Made by a program: the position numbers and the translations under genes. Source: Salinibacter ruber DSM 13855 (GTDB lineage Bacteria > Bacteroidota > Rhodothermia > Rhodothermales > Salinibacteraceae). Taken from it: a stretch of DNA of 64,000 nt. Shown piece after piece: positions 33,234 through 42,603 of the stretch. The notes beneath the pieces were generated by a model, which saw only the letters and a program-made list of their open reading frames with translations, was not told the DNA's origin and did no database searches. The stretch lies in assembly GCF_000013045.1 (NCBI RefSeq), contig NC_007677.1, forward strand, positions 2,728,001 through 2,792,000, read 5' to 3'. Position 1 is the first letter of the stretch; the number at the start of each line of letters is the position of its first letter.

Positions 33234-34010
33234 ATGTCCAGGTCTTTGGTATTCGGAACTGCAGGCCTCGCGCTTCTGCTCGCAGCCGGCGGGCTGCTGT
33301 ATTCGTTCGGTCCGGACGAGCGCCGTGCGCGGGCGGCCCCCACCCCGCCGGACACGACCGATACCTCCGGCGTCTACAGCCAGCGCGCCCCGAGCCGAAA
33401 CGGCATCGGCAAGGTGTACATGGGCCGCGAGATCTCGAAGGTAATGGGCCACCGCGGGGCCAACTGGTTGGAGCGCCCCGCACGGGCGGAAAAGGAGCGT
33501 CCCGACCTGCTCGTCGATAGCCTGCCGCTCGGCCCGTCCGACACCGTGGCCGACATTGGGGCCGGGACAGGGTACCTCTCGTTCCGCGTGGCCCCACGGG
33601 TGCCGCAGGGCAACATCCTCGCGGTCGACATTCAACCGGAGATGCTTAATATGATGCGGGAGCGCATCGATGAGCGGGGGGTAGACAACGTGACCCCGAT
33701 CCGCGGCACGGTCACGGACCCCCAGCTTCCGGCCGACTCGGTCGATCTCGCCTACATGGTGGACGCCTACCACGAGTTTTCCCACCCCTACGAGATGATG
33801 ACGGCGCTCATGGAGGATTTAACGCCGGGCGGCCGCGTCGTCCTCGTCGAGTACCCCCGGGAGGACCCGAGCATCCCCATCAAGACGCTCCACAAGATGA
33901 CGGAGGCCCAGGCCAAGAAGGAGATGCGGGCCGTGGGCCTGGAATGGGTGGAGACCAAAGACATGCTTCCCCGCCAGCACTTCATGGTCTTCCGGAAGCC
34001 GGTGGAGTAG
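33234..34010 (+). CDS. Membrane-anchored or exported class I SAM methyltransferase
   Basis: The 258-residue protein starts with a hydrophobic segment (about 5-24) behind MSRS, then a Pro/Thr-rich linker. A Rossmann-type methyltransferase domain begins at about 95. Motif I is VADIGAGTGYLSFRVA, with the acidic SAM ribose ligand in ILAVDIQPEML and a post-motif LTPGGRVVLVEYPRED. The region before it, REISKVMGHRGANWLERP, recurs in a subgroup of such proteins. The hydrophobic start looks like a signal peptide or anchor, odd for an enzyme that needs cytoplasmic SAM. The substrate is unknown. Confidence 0.82.
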   Translation: MSRSLVFGTAGLALLLAAGGLLYSFGPDERRARAAPTPPDTTDTSGVYSQRAPSRNGIGKVYMGREISKVMGHRGANWLERPARAEKERPDLLVDSLPLGPSDTVADIGAGTGYLSFRVAPRVPQGNILAVDIQPEMLNMMRERIDERGVDNVTPIRGTVTDPQLPADSVDLAYMVDAYHEFSHPYEMMTALMEDLTPGGRVVLVEYPREDPSIPIKTLHKMTEAQAKKEMRAVGLEWVETKDMLPRQHFMVFRKPVE

Positions 34011-34041
34011 TTAGTCCTCCCTTCTCGGCCCCGACACGGGT

Positions 34042-35052
34042 CTAGTCGTCCTGTGATCGGCTCTCCCCTGCCGCCCCATCCCCGGACGGCCGGGGCGTCT
34101 CGCCGTCGGGCCGGAGCGTGAATTCGTCGAGCGAGAGACCGTCGATGACCGACTCGTACTTCGTGAGGTCCGCCGGCAGGAGCACCTCGTTCTCCTCCTT
34201 GCCCAGCTTGGCAATGGTGTCGAGGTACTGCTCCGCGAGTCGTAGCTTCACCGCCTCCTCGCCCCCCGGTGCGGAGACGGACGCGGCCACCCGCTCAATT
34301 GCCTCCGCCGTCGCCTCGGCCAGGGCCTCAATTTCCTGCGCGCGTCCTTCGGCCTCGTTGATGCGGCGCTGCTTTTCGCCCTCCGACTGGTTGATCAGCT
34401 CCTGCTTCTCGCCCTCGGCGTCGTTGACCGTGGACTGCTGCTTGCCCTCCGACCGGGCCACCGTGGCGCGGCGCTCCCGCTCCGCCGTCATCTGCCGCTC
34501 CATCGCCTGCTGCACCGTGCGCGGCGTGTCGATGTTTTTGATCTCGTAGCGGTGCACCTTGATGCCCCAGGTCTGCTCCACCTCACTGAGCACCTCCACG
34601 ACCGCCTGGCTGATGGCCGCCCGCTCCTGAAAGGTGGTGTCCAGCTCCATCCGCCCGATGACCGAGCGGGTGGTGGTCTGCGCCAGCTGAATGGCCCCGC
34701 GGCGGTAGTCGGTCACGCCGTAGGCCGCGTTTTCGGGGTTGGTCACGCTCAGGTAGATGATGCCGTCCACCTCCACCCGCACGTTGTCCTCCGTAAAGCA
34801 CTCCTGCGGCTCCACCGGGATGGCCTGCTCGCGGAGGTCGAGCGTGTAGGCCACGCGGTCGATGAACGGGATCAGGGCGTGGAAGCCGGCGCGCAGCGTC
34901 TTGTGGTAGTTGCCGAGCCGCTCCACCACGTAGGCGTTCTGCTGCGGCACGAACCGGATGGCCCGCAGGAACTTGTAGGCCACGTAGAGGGCCAGTATCG
35001 ACAAAATGCCGAGGCTGAGGGTGTTGAGGAATTCGAAGGGGGAGGCATCCAT
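34042..35052 (-). CDS. SPFH/band 7 (stomatin-like) membrane protein
   Basis: A 336-residue stomatin/QmcA-type protein. An N-terminal membrane helix (about 10-28) precedes the SPFH domain (NAYVVERLGNYHKTLRAGFH, ENVRVEVDGIIYLSV-type pattern). The long charged coiled coil (about 200-270) carries repeated EGEKQ motifs. The acidic/Ser-rich tail follows. Such proteins oligomerise in membrane microdomains. It is third after nfeD and a paralogue, with gaps of about 45 bp, in one operon. Confidence 0.9.
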   Translation of the reverse strand: MDASPFEFLNTLSLGILSILALYVAYKFLRAIRFVPQQNAYVVERLGNYHKTLRAGFHALIPFIDRVAYTLDLREQAIPVEPQECFTEDNVRVEVDGIIYLSVTNPENAAYGVTDYRRGAIQLAQTTTRSVIGRMELDTTFQERAAISQAVVEVLSEVEQTWGIKVHRYEIKNIDTPRTVQQAMERQMTAERERRATVARSEGKQQSTVNDAEGEKQELINQSEGEKQRRINEAEGRAQEIEALAEATAEAIERVAASVSAPGGEEAVKLRLAEQYLDTIAKLGKEENEVLLPADLTKYESVIDGLSLDEFTLRPDGETPRPSGDGAAGESRSQDD

Positions 35053-35099
35053 GGGATTCAGGGAAATTGGCGTGATGAGCGCGTGGGCAGGAAGGACGG

Positions 35100-36014
35100 C
35101 TACTTATTCTGGATCGGATTCGTAACTTCGGATGCGCCTTCGAAGAACGACTTCAGATTGGCGGCCTCCATCGGGAGCACGCTCACGTTGGCGCCGTCCA
35201 CGATCTCGCCGAGGCGGTCGATGAACTGCTCGGTGAGCCGCATCTTGACGGCCAGGGAGCCGCCGGGCTGGGCGATGGCGTCCGCGATGCGCTCGATGCC
35301 GTTGGCCGTCGCCTCCGCGATGAGCTCCATCTCGCGGGCCTCCCCTTCCGCCTCGTTCACGCGGGCCTCCCGCTGGCCCTCCGACATCAGGATCGACTTC
35401 TGCCGGTTTCCCTCCGACACGTTGATTCGGGCGTCCCGCTCCCCGCTGGATTCGGTGATCTCGGCTCGCTTCTCGCGCTCGGCCTCCATCTGCTTCTCCA
35501 TCGTGAGCACGATGTCCTGCGACGGCTGGATGTCCTTCAGCTCGTAGCGCATCACCTTCACGCCCCACGGGTCGGAGGCCTTGTCCAGCTCCTCCACGAT
35601 GGCCTCATTCATCGAGTCCCGCTCGCTGAACGTGTCGTCGAGCGTAATCTTGCCCACCTCGCTCCGCATGGTCGTCTGCGCCAGGTTGACGGCGGCCAGG
35701 CGGTAGTCGTTGATGCCGTAGCTGGCCTTGTAGGCGTCCATCACCTTCAGGTAGACGATGCCGTCCACGTCCACCTCAATGTTGTCCTGCGTGATGCACT
35801 TCTGGTGCGGGACGTCGAGCACCTGCTCGCGGGTCTCCTGCCGGTAGGCCACGCGGTCGACCAGCGGAATGGTGAAGTGGAGCCCGGGATGCAGCGTGTC
35901 GTGATACTTGCCGAAGCGCTCCAGGATCACCTCCTCGCGCATCTCGACGATCACGAACGTGTTGTAGAAAATAAACAGCCCGAGGAGAATGAGGGCGAGC
36001 AGAAGCGTCCACAT
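35100..36014 (-). CDS. SPFH/band 7 membrane protein, paralogue
   Basis: A 304-residue SPFH protein: N-terminal membrane helix (WTLLLALILLGLFIFYNTFV), then EEVILERFGKYHDTLHPGLHF, the SPFH core, and a coiled coil rich in EGE and REAR motifs. It is clearly related to the downstream gene and lies between it and nfeD. Two paralogues suggest a hetero-oligomer, as with bacterial HflK/HflC, but no HflB partner gene is adjacent. Confidence 0.9.
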   Translation of the reverse strand: MWTLLLALILLGLFIFYNTFVIVEMREEVILERFGKYHDTLHPGLHFTIPLVDRVAYRQETREQVLDVPHQKCITQDNIEVDVDGIVYLKVMDAYKASYGINDYRLAAVNLAQTTMRSEVGKITLDDTFSERDSMNEAIVEELDKASDPWGVKVMRYELKDIQPSQDIVLTMEKQMEAEREKRAEITESSGERDARINVSEGNRQKSILMSEGQREARVNEAEGEAREMELIAEATANGIERIADAIAQPGGSLAVKMRLTEQFIDRLGEIVDGANVSVLPMEAANLKSFFEGASEVTNPIQNK

Positions 36015-36056
36015 GGGAGCGGAGAGAACGGGTGGAAGAAGCGAACGGGAAGCGGG

Positions 36057-36653
36057 CTAGCTGGACGAGCGGGCCGACGGGTCGTAGCCCAGCCCGGAGT
36101 CGTCCGACGTCGTGTCGTCGGTACTCGGGGACCGGTTTGCATCTCCCTCGGACACGTCGGAACCGATCGCCGCCGACAGCTCCGCGTCGAGATCGGCGTG
36201 GTCGGCGGGCTCCACGACCCACGTCAGGTTGTCGCGGTAGAGCAACTGGGCCTCGGCGCCGTCCGGCAGCCGGCCCTCAAGGGTACGGGCGTCCCACGTG
36301 GCCCCCCGAAAGCGAATGCGCCCCGGGCTCTCGGGCCCCACCGCCTCGACAACCGTCACGGTCTCCCCCATCGCCTCCGCGTCCTCGTCGGTCATGGCCA
36401 GCGACACGTCGCCCTGCACGAAGCGCAGCATGAGGGGCCGCAGTGCAATCGTGAGACCGGTCGACAGAAAGACCCACGTCACGACCGACGACAGGGGGTC
36501 GACCAGGAGGCCCAGCGCACGGAGCCCCCCCACCACCACGCCCCCAATGCCGAGGAAGAACGCGATGCCGCCCGGCACCACCGCCTCAATCAACATGAGG
36601 AGCGCGCCGCCGACGACGAAAGCCCAGGTGAGAAGGGTTGGGTCCAGGTCCAT
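36057..36653 (-). CDS. NfeD family membrane protein
   Basis: NfeD proteins partner with stomatin/SPFH proteins. The 198-residue protein has three or four membrane helices in residues 8-90, with the family motif EAVVPGGIAFFLGIGGVVVG. A C-terminal OB-fold domain follows (about 100-160: GRIRFRGATWDARTLEG), with an acidic disordered tail. It is the short form without the N-terminal ClpP-like protease domain. It is first in an nfeD-SPFH-SPFH operon. Confidence 0.88.
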   Translation of the reverse strand: MDLDPTLLTWAFVVGGALLMLIEAVVPGGIAFFLGIGGVVVGGLRALGLLVDPLSSVVTWVFLSTGLTIALRPLMLRFVQGDVSLAMTDEDAEAMGETVTVVEAVGPESPGRIRFRGATWDARTLEGRLPDGAEAQLLYRDNLTWVVEPADHADLDAELSAAIGSDVSEGDANRSPSTDDTTSDDSGLGYDPSARSSS

Positions 36654-36826
36654 GGAGCAAGGAAGACCGTGTCTGTGAGTGCCCGCCCTTCGAAGTAATC
36701 GAAGACGTTTATACCACGCGCGAAGGGGACAGAGGTTGCATCGGAAGAGGCCATTGCGCGAACCGATTCGTATGCTTTCGGTTGATTGGACCGACGAGGC
36801 TCTTTCCTGTCTACCGACCCCGCATC

Positions 36827-37597
36827 GTGCCCCCGCCGGCCCCTGGTACCAACCGGTCGCCCCTTCTGCGCCCCCGCATCTTTGCCCACGTGCCGTCCGT
36901 GACGGCCGGCATGAGCACCCGACACGGGGGCGTGAGCGGCCCGCCCTACGACACCCTCAACCTGGGACGCCACGTGGGCGATACGGCCAGTTGTGTGGAA
37001 GAGAACCGGCGCCGGTTCTGTGCCTCCCTCCAGACCGACCCCGCCTGGCTGGCCACGGCCGGGCAGGTGCACGGGTCGACGGTCCGTGTGATCGACGCGC
37101 CGCGATACGAGCCCTTCTGCGACGGCCTCGTCACGACCACGCCCGGCCTCCTCCTCGCCATCGCCGTGGCCGACTGTGCGCCCGTGCTCCTGGCCGACCC
37201 CAAACACGAGGTCGTGGGGGCCTGCCACGCCGGGTGGCGGGGCACGGTCCGCCAAATCGCCGCCAAAACGGTCGCGGCCATGGCGGACTGCGGCGCGGTC
37301 CCGGCCCAGATTCGAGCGTACGTGGGGCCGTGTCTGTCCCGGACGGCCTTCGAGGTGGGGCCGGAGGTCGCGGCCGAGTTCGACGACGCCGTGGTGGCAC
37401 GCCCCCAAGGCGCCGATCGGCCGCACGTTGACCTCAAGGCCGCCCTCCACCGCCAACTCGAAGCCGCGGGCGTGCCGGGCGACGCTATTGAGGCGTCGCC
37501 CCGCTGTACGCTGCAAGACGCGGACGACTTCTTCTCCTACCGCGCCGCCGACGGCCCTACCGGACGCATGTTTGGGGCCCTCGTGCTCCGGCATTGA
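36827..37597 (+). CDS. pgeF: PgeF/YfiH (DUF152) purine nucleoside-processing or peptidoglycan-editing factor
   Basis: This 256-residue protein belongs to the multicopper polyphenol oxidase/laccase-like family. E. coli YfiH is linked to peptidoglycan precursor editing, and other members act on purine nucleosides. GMSTRHGGVS, QVHG, VADCAPVLLADP, GACHAGWRGT and YVGPCLS give the conserved His/Cys zinc-site residues. GTG 36827 gives the normal family length. An upstream in-frame start at 36638 would add 63 residues lying over the divergent nfeD leader and is unlikely. Family certain, in vivo reaction less so. Confidence 0.87.
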   Translation: MPPPAPGTNRSPLLRPRIFAHVPSVTAGMSTRHGGVSGPPYDTLNLGRHVGDTASCVEENRRRFCASLQTDPAWLATAGQVHGSTVRVIDAPRYEPFCDGLVTTTPGLLLAIAVADCAPVLLADPKHEVVGACHAGWRGTVRQIAAKTVAAMADCGAVPAQIRAYVGPCLSRTAFEVGPEVAAEFDDAVVARPQGADRPHVDLKAALHRQLEAAGVPGDAIEASPRCTLQDADDFFSYRAADGPTGRMFGALVLRH

Positions 37598-37656
37598 CGC
37601 TCCGGACTCTTCAGACCCGGCGCTACGCTCTGTGTCGCACGTCGGGACTCCGGAGA

Positions 37657-37684
37657 GCGTATTGCGCAACGTGCATTGCGTGAG
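37657..37684. repeat. Two 14-bp repeat units between pgeF and yheT
   Basis: GCGTATTGCGCAAC (37657-37670) and GTGCATTGCGTGAG (37671-37684) are divergent members of the 14-bp-period repeats seen in other spacers of the window. Confidence 0.5.
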
Positions 37685-37758
37685 TGCCGACTCCCACCGC
37701 CCTGCATCTCCGCGTCCCCCATCCCTCCACGCCCACACCAAGACGCCCTCTCGCCAAC

Positions 37759-38727
37759 GTGCCCGTCCGTCCCTCCAGCTACACCGCCCCGACAGGCCTC
37801 GACGGGGGCCACCGACAGACCCTGTACGCGTCGCTGGTACGGCGCGTCGACTTTGAGTACGACTACCGCGAACGCATCGACACTCCGGACGACGACTTTC
37901 TCGACCTCGACTGGGCCCGGCCGCGCGCGGCTTCGTCGGATCGTGCCGTCATCCTGACGCATGGACTGGAGGGCAGTGCCGGACGCGGATACATGCGGGG
38001 CATGGCCCGGGCCTTCGTCCGGCGCGGGTGGGACGCCTGTGCCCTCAACCTGCGCGGCTGCAGCGGCACGCCGAACCGGCAGGTGGCCACCTACCACAGC
38101 GGCAAGACCGACGATCTCGCCCTCGTGGTCCACCACGTGCTCGACCACGGATACACGTCCGTGGCCCTGATCGGCTTCAGCCTCGGCGGCAACCTCACGC
38201 TCAAATACCTCGGCGAGCGCGGCCCCCAGGTCGACGACCGCATTCGGGGCGCCGTGGCCCTTTCCGCCCCCGTCGACCTCGATGCCTCCGCCGACCGGAT
38301 CGACCGGTGGTCGAACTGGCACTACGTCCAATACTTCCTCCGGTCGCTCCGGCACAAGATGCGCGTGAAGGCCGATCAGCATCCCGCCCGCGTGTCCATC
38401 GCCCCCCTCAGCCGCATCCGCTCCCTCCGGGAATTCGACGACGTCTACACCGCCCCCCTCCACGGCTTCGATGGGGCCGCCGACTACTACCGGCGCGCCA
38501 GCAGCAGGCCGTCGCTTTCCGCGCTTGCCGTGCCGACGCTCCTCCTCAACGCCGCCAACGACCCGTTCCTGCCCGCCTCGTGCTACCCATACCCCATCGC
38601 CCGGCCCCACGACCAGTTGGCCCTGGAGGTCCCGGAGAGCGGGGGCCACGTCGGGTTCGTCTCCTTCAACGACGCCGGAGAGTACTGGTCCGAGCGCCGC
38701 GCCGCGTCGTTTCTGTCCCCGTCGTGA
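37759..38727 (+). CDS. YheT-type alpha/beta hydrolase
   Basis: The 322-residue YheT/EMB8-like hydrolase has the family start (YTAPTGLDGGHRQTLY), HGLEGSAGRGYMRGMA, NLRGCSGTPNR, the nucleophile elbow GFSLGGN, Asp in NAANDPFLP and the catalytic His in GGHVGF. Physiological substrate is unknown; some relatives are esterases. GTG 37759 gives the usual length; a frame starting at 37684 adds 25 low-complexity residues and starts inside a repeat. Follows pgeF, perhaps in one transcript. Confidence 0.85.
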   Translation: MPVRPSSYTAPTGLDGGHRQTLYASLVRRVDFEYDYRERIDTPDDDFLDLDWARPRAASSDRAVILTHGLEGSAGRGYMRGMARAFVRRGWDACALNLRGCSGTPNRQVATYHSGKTDDLALVVHHVLDHGYTSVALIGFSLGGNLTLKYLGERGPQVDDRIRGAVALSAPVDLDASADRIDRWSNWHYVQYFLRSLRHKMRVKADQHPARVSIAPLSRIRSLREFDDVYTAPLHGFDGAADYYRRASSRPSLSALAVPTLLLNAANDPFLPASCYPYPIARPHDQLALEVPESGGHVGFVSFNDAGEYWSERRAASFLSPS

Positions 38728-38775
38728 TGTCGGGCGCCCTCTCCGTCGCTCTTTGCTCGCGCTCCGGTCTCTCAC

Positions 38776-40524
38776 TCACGCCTCGTCCAGGCGCACGTCC
38801 CGGGCCTTCAGTTGCAGGGTCGTGCGCCCGTTCCAGGTGTTCTCCTCCAAAGAAAAGAGCAGCTCCACGGGCGTCCCGGTGTCCTGGCTCTCCCGGAGCA
38901 CCGACAGCTTCTCGCCCATCCCGAACCCGATTGCGTCGTACGTCTGACCGCTTGAGGCATCCCGCTGCCGCACCTCAAACTTAAGGTGCGAATCGTCGCT
39001 CCCCACCGTGCGGGCCGAGACCACGTCCAGGTCCTCGGCGTGAAAGACGGGCGTCGGGTTGGCGGGCCCGAACGGGCCGAACTGCTTGAGCACCGCCCAG
39101 AAGCGGTCCGCGACCGATCCGATCGTATCGAGGTCGACCGACGCGTCCACCTTGATCGACGGGGTGAGCAGCTCCGGCGTCACCCGCTCGCCCACGGCGT
39201 CGTCGAAGCGATCGCGGAAGGCGTCGATGTCGTCGGCCTCCAGCGACATGCCGGCCGCGTGGTCGTGTCCCCCAAACTGCGTGAGCACGTCCTCGCAGTC
39301 CGCGAGGGCCTCGTAGATGTTGATGCCCTCGATGGAGCGGGCCGAGCCCTTGACCGCCTCCCCGTTGTGGGTGAGCAGAATGGTCGGCTTGTGGAAGCGC
39401 TCGACGATGCTGCTGGCCACAATGCCGATCACACCGAGGTGCCAGTCCGGGTCGTACAGCACCAGCGCGTGCGGGCTGCGAGACGTGATCTGGCGCTCCG
39501 CCCGTTCGACCGCCTCCTCCTCGATGGTGTCGTCGATGCGGCGCCGCTCGCGGTTCAGCTGTTCCAGCTCAGCGGCGTGGGGCTCGGCCTCCTCGTAGCT
39601 CCGGGCGAGGAGCAGCTCGACCGCCGAGGAGGCGTGCTCCATGCGCCCCGCGGCGTTGATGCGGGGGCCGAGGGTGAAGACGATGTTGCCGGTGGAGGTG
39701 ACGGTCTGCAGATCGAGGTCGGCGGCATCCGCCAGGGCCTGAACGCCCGGGCGCGTGCTCCGCTGCAGGGCCTCCAGCCCCTCGGCCATCAGGACCCGGT
39801 TTTCGCCGTAGAGCGGAACGATGTCGCTCGCCGTAGAGAGGGCCAGAAGGTCGAGGTACTCGTAGGCCGCGTCGGGGGCCTCGTCGCGGTGCGCGAGGAC
39901 CGCCTGGACGAGCTTGAAGGCCAGCCCGCATCCGGGCAGCTCCTCGAACGGGTAGTCGTCGTCCGGGCGCTTCGGATCAAGCACGGCCAATGCCTCCGGC
40001 AGCGTCTCCTTCGGCGTGTGGTGGTCCGCAATGATGAGGTCGAGCCCCAGCTCCTGCGCGTAGGCCGCCTCCTCGTGGGCCGTGATGCCACAGTCGAGGG
40101 CCACGACCAGCGAGGCCCCGCGCTCGGCCGCCGCGTCGAGGCCCCGCCGGCAGAGCCCGTACCCGTCCTCGTAGCGGTCCGGGATAAAGAACGACACGTC
40201 CACGCCCCGGTCGCGAAGAAAGTCCGTGAAGAGCGCCGTGCCCGTCGTCCCGTCCACGTCATAGTCGCCGTACACCAGCACGGACGTCCCATCGTCGATG
40301 GCATCGGACAGGCGGGCCGCCGCCGCATCCATCCCCGCCATCCCAAACGGGTCGTGCAGGGCCGAGCGGTCGGCCCGGAAGAAGTGCTTCGCTTCCTCAA
40401 GGGTTGTGACCTCGCGCAGGGCGAGGGCACGGGCGAGGGGCGCGGGCAGGTCGTTGAGCTCGCGCTGCAGACGAGGCACCACGTCGGGCTCGTCGAGGGC
40501 ACGCGGGGTCCATCGGTAGGTCAT
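38776..40524 (-). CDS. recJ: Single-strand DNA-specific exonuclease RecJ
   Basis: RecJ is a 5'-3' single-strand exonuclease in recombination and mismatch repair. The 582-residue protein has the DHH motifs VYGDYDVDG, VALDCGI and IIADHHTP. The mid-protein NAAGRM motif and the DHHA1 motif GGHDHAAG follow, and the C-terminal OB-like domain ends in LQLKARDVRLDEA. ATG 40524 (MTYRWTP) is the normal RecJ start; the longer frame lies over intergenic DNA. It is convergent with the yheT-like gene. Confidence 0.95.
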   Translation of the reverse strand: MTYRWTPRALDEPDVVPRLQRELNDLPAPLARALALREVTTLEEAKHFFRADRSALHDPFGMAGMDAAAARLSDAIDDGTSVLVYGDYDVDGTTGTALFTDFLRDRGVDVSFFIPDRYEDGYGLCRRGLDAAAERGASLVVALDCGITAHEEAAYAQELGLDLIIADHHTPKETLPEALAVLDPKRPDDDYPFEELPGCGLAFKLVQAVLAHRDEAPDAAYEYLDLLALSTASDIVPLYGENRVLMAEGLEALQRSTRPGVQALADAADLDLQTVTSTGNIVFTLGPRINAAGRMEHASSAVELLLARSYEEAEPHAAELEQLNRERRRIDDTIEEEAVERAERQITSRSPHALVLYDPDWHLGVIGIVASSIVERFHKPTILLTHNGEAVKGSARSIEGINIYEALADCEDVLTQFGGHDHAAGMSLEADDIDAFRDRFDDAVGERVTPELLTPSIKVDASVDLDTIGSVADRFWAVLKQFGPFGPANPTPVFHAEDLDVVSARTVGSDDSHLKFEVRQRDASSGQTYDAIGFGMGEKLSVLRESQDTGTPVELLFSLEENTWNGRTTLQLKARDVRLDEA

Positions 40525-41107
40525 CAACAACAGGCTAAAGTGGCCGAACAAGACGCGTAACGGGGTTGGAATATATAAGACACACCAGAGCCCCCGTTGT
40601 AACGCGACGGACTGATTCCTCTTAAAAAACAAGCGGACATGGAGAAATGGTGACATTTGGCGCTCGGTCCCGGACGGCGGTCAGCACGCGAACCCCCCTT
40701 CGCTCGTCCCGGACGGCTCGCGACGCGCTTCTCATTCTCCCGTTCCAGGCCTCATGCTCCCGTGAACCAACTGGGGAACCCGCCCGTAGCAGCGAGTCCG
40801 ATTTGCCGTACGTACCGCCTTGAGTAGGCCTCTCCTGCCTTCCGGGGCCTCGGCCGCATCGCGTTGAACGGACAGGCGTCCCACTCCCTGTCCGAGCACT
40901 GACGGTCCGGATCGTCTGTTTCACGCCGGACCCAACTGATTTAGCTTCCTCGCCACCATGCCCCTCCGTTACGACGGCCCCTGCCATTGCCGCCCTTGCA
41001 AGCGCCCGACTCGTCGCGCTGTTCTCCCCCCCGGCAGGTCGTTTTCACCTCGGTCCCTTCGATAACCCATCGGGCCCGAGCGGCCCTTTTGACCCGTGAG
41101 CAACTCA
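40525..41107. promoter_or_regulatory. Divergent recJ/rho leader region
   Basis: This 583-bp stretch holds no credible gene. It must contain the recJ and rho promoters; the long rho leader is common in bacteria because Rho regulates its own leader. Two direct repeats, CGCTCGGTCCCGGACGGC (from 40661) and CGCTCGTCCCGGACGGC (from 40701), are spaced 40 bp apart. Nothing else stood out. Confidence 0.4.
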
Positions 41108-42514
41108 ATGAAAATCTCCACGCTGCAGGACAAGAAGCTCGATGAACTCCGCGAGATCGCGCGGGAGCTGGACCTCACCGGCTACTCCGACCTGCGAAAA
41201 CAAGACCTCATCTACCGCATCCTCGAGGCGCAGGCCGAGGGGGCCGCGTCGGGGGAGGAGCCCGACCTCAACGAGACGGGCCCCTCCTCCACGCCGGACA
41301 ACGGCGCCGGGGAGACCGACCGCACGTCCTCCGATGCGTCCCAGACCCGGAGCTCCGGGAAGCCGGACTACATGCGCCGATACGACCCCAATCAGACGGA
41401 GCTCCGGGGGATGATCAAGAAGGCCGGTGTGCTCGAGATTCTCCCGGACGGTTACGGCTTTCTCCGCTCCGACGAGTACAGCTACCAGTCGAGCCCCGAC
41501 GACATTTACGTCTCGCCGTCTCAGATTAAGCGCTTCGGCCTGCAGGAAGGCGACACGGTAGAGGGCCGCGTGCGTCCCCCGAAGGAAGGCGAAAAGTTCT
41601 TCGCCCTCATCCAGGTCGCGTCGATCAACGGCTGCGACCCGGGCGAGCTCGGCGAACGGGCCGACTTCGAGTTTCTGACCCCAATTTTCCCCGACGAGCG
41701 CTTTACGCTGGAGGTGGAGGCGGACAGCTACGGCCCGCGTATTCTCGACCTGTTCGCCCCGATCGGGAAGGGGCAGCGCGGCCTCATCGTCTCCCCCCCC
41801 AAGGCGGGCAAGACGGTGCTCCTGCAGAAGATCGCCCATGGCATTGCGACCAACCACCCCGACACCCACCTCCTAACCCTCCTCATCGACGAGCGTCCGG
41901 AGGAGGTCACCGACATGGACCGGACCGTGGAAGGGGAGGTCGTCGCCTCCACCTTCGACGAGGAGCCGGAGCGCCACGTGGAGGTGGCGGACACGGTGCT
42001 TCTGAAGGTGCGTCGCCTCGTGGAATCGGGACAGGACGTGTGCGTGCTGCTCGACTCGATCACACGCCTGGCGCGGGCCCACAACGCCGTGACGCCGGAG
42101 AAGGGACGCACGCTGTCCGGCGGCATCGAGGCCGGGGCGCTGCGCGGCCCGAAACGGTTCTTCGGCGCGGCCCGAAACGTTGAGGAGAGCGGGTCCCTCA
42201 CCATCATCGGCACCGCCCTCATCGACACGGGCAGCCGCATGGACCAGGTCATCTTCGAGGAGTTTAAGGGCACCGGCAACATGGAGCTCGTTCTGGACCG
42301 CGAGATGGCCGACCGGCGCCTCTACCCGGCCATCGACCTCATTCTGTCCGGCACCCGTCGGGAGGAGGAACTGCTGCCCAAGCCGATGCTGAAGCGCGTC
42401 TGGGTCATGCGCAAAATTCTGGCCGACATGGAGCCGATCGAGGCCATGGAGTTCCTGCTCGACAAGATGAAGGACACAGCGGACAACGAGGAGTTCCTGG
42501 AGATGATGAATTAG
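41108..42514 (+). CDS. rho: Transcription termination factor Rho
   Basis: Rho is the hexameric RNA helicase of factor-dependent termination. The 468-residue protein has an N-terminal helical domain ([19 protein letters not shown]). A Ser/Thr/Asp-rich acidic insert (about 45-90) follows, then the RNA-binding cold-shock-like domain ([15 protein letters not shown]). The ATPase core has Walker [38 protein letters not shown], and the Q/R loops. The short insert is acidic, as in other halophile proteins. An in-frame GTG at 41096 adds four residues and cannot be excluded. Confidence 0.96.
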   Translation: MKISTLQDKKLDELREIARELDLTGYSDLRKQDLIYRILEAQAEGAASGEEPDLNETGPSSTPDNGAGETDRTSSDASQTRSSGKPDYMRRYDPNQTELRGMIKKAGVLEILPDGYGFLRSDEYSYQSSPDDIYVSPSQIKRFGLQEGDTVEGRVRPPKEGEKFFALIQVASINGCDPGELGERADFEFLTPIFPDERFTLEVEADSYGPRILDLFAPIGKGQRGLIVSPPKAGKTVLLQKIAHGIATNHPDTHLLTLLIDERPEEVTDMDRTVEGEVVASTFDEEPERHVEVADTVLLKVRRLVESGQDVCVLLDSITRLARAHNAVTPEKGRTLSGGIEAGALRGPKRFFGAARNVEESGSLTIIGTALIDTGSRMDQVIFEEFKGTGNMELVLDREMADRRLYPAIDLILSGTRREEELLPKPMLKRVWVMRKILADMEPIEAMEFLLDKMKDTADNEEFLEMMN

Positions 42515-42603
42515 AAATTCTGTTCGGCCGCCTCTTTCTTACCGGACGGAGTCCTCTCCGACTCTGCGTGTCGTTCCGTTTCCAACTGCCCTTCTTCGCC
42601 CCC

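Noticed and set aside
38986-40560. A 524-codon plus-strand frame over recJ.
   Set aside because: Antisense to all RecJ motifs; no recognisable domain.
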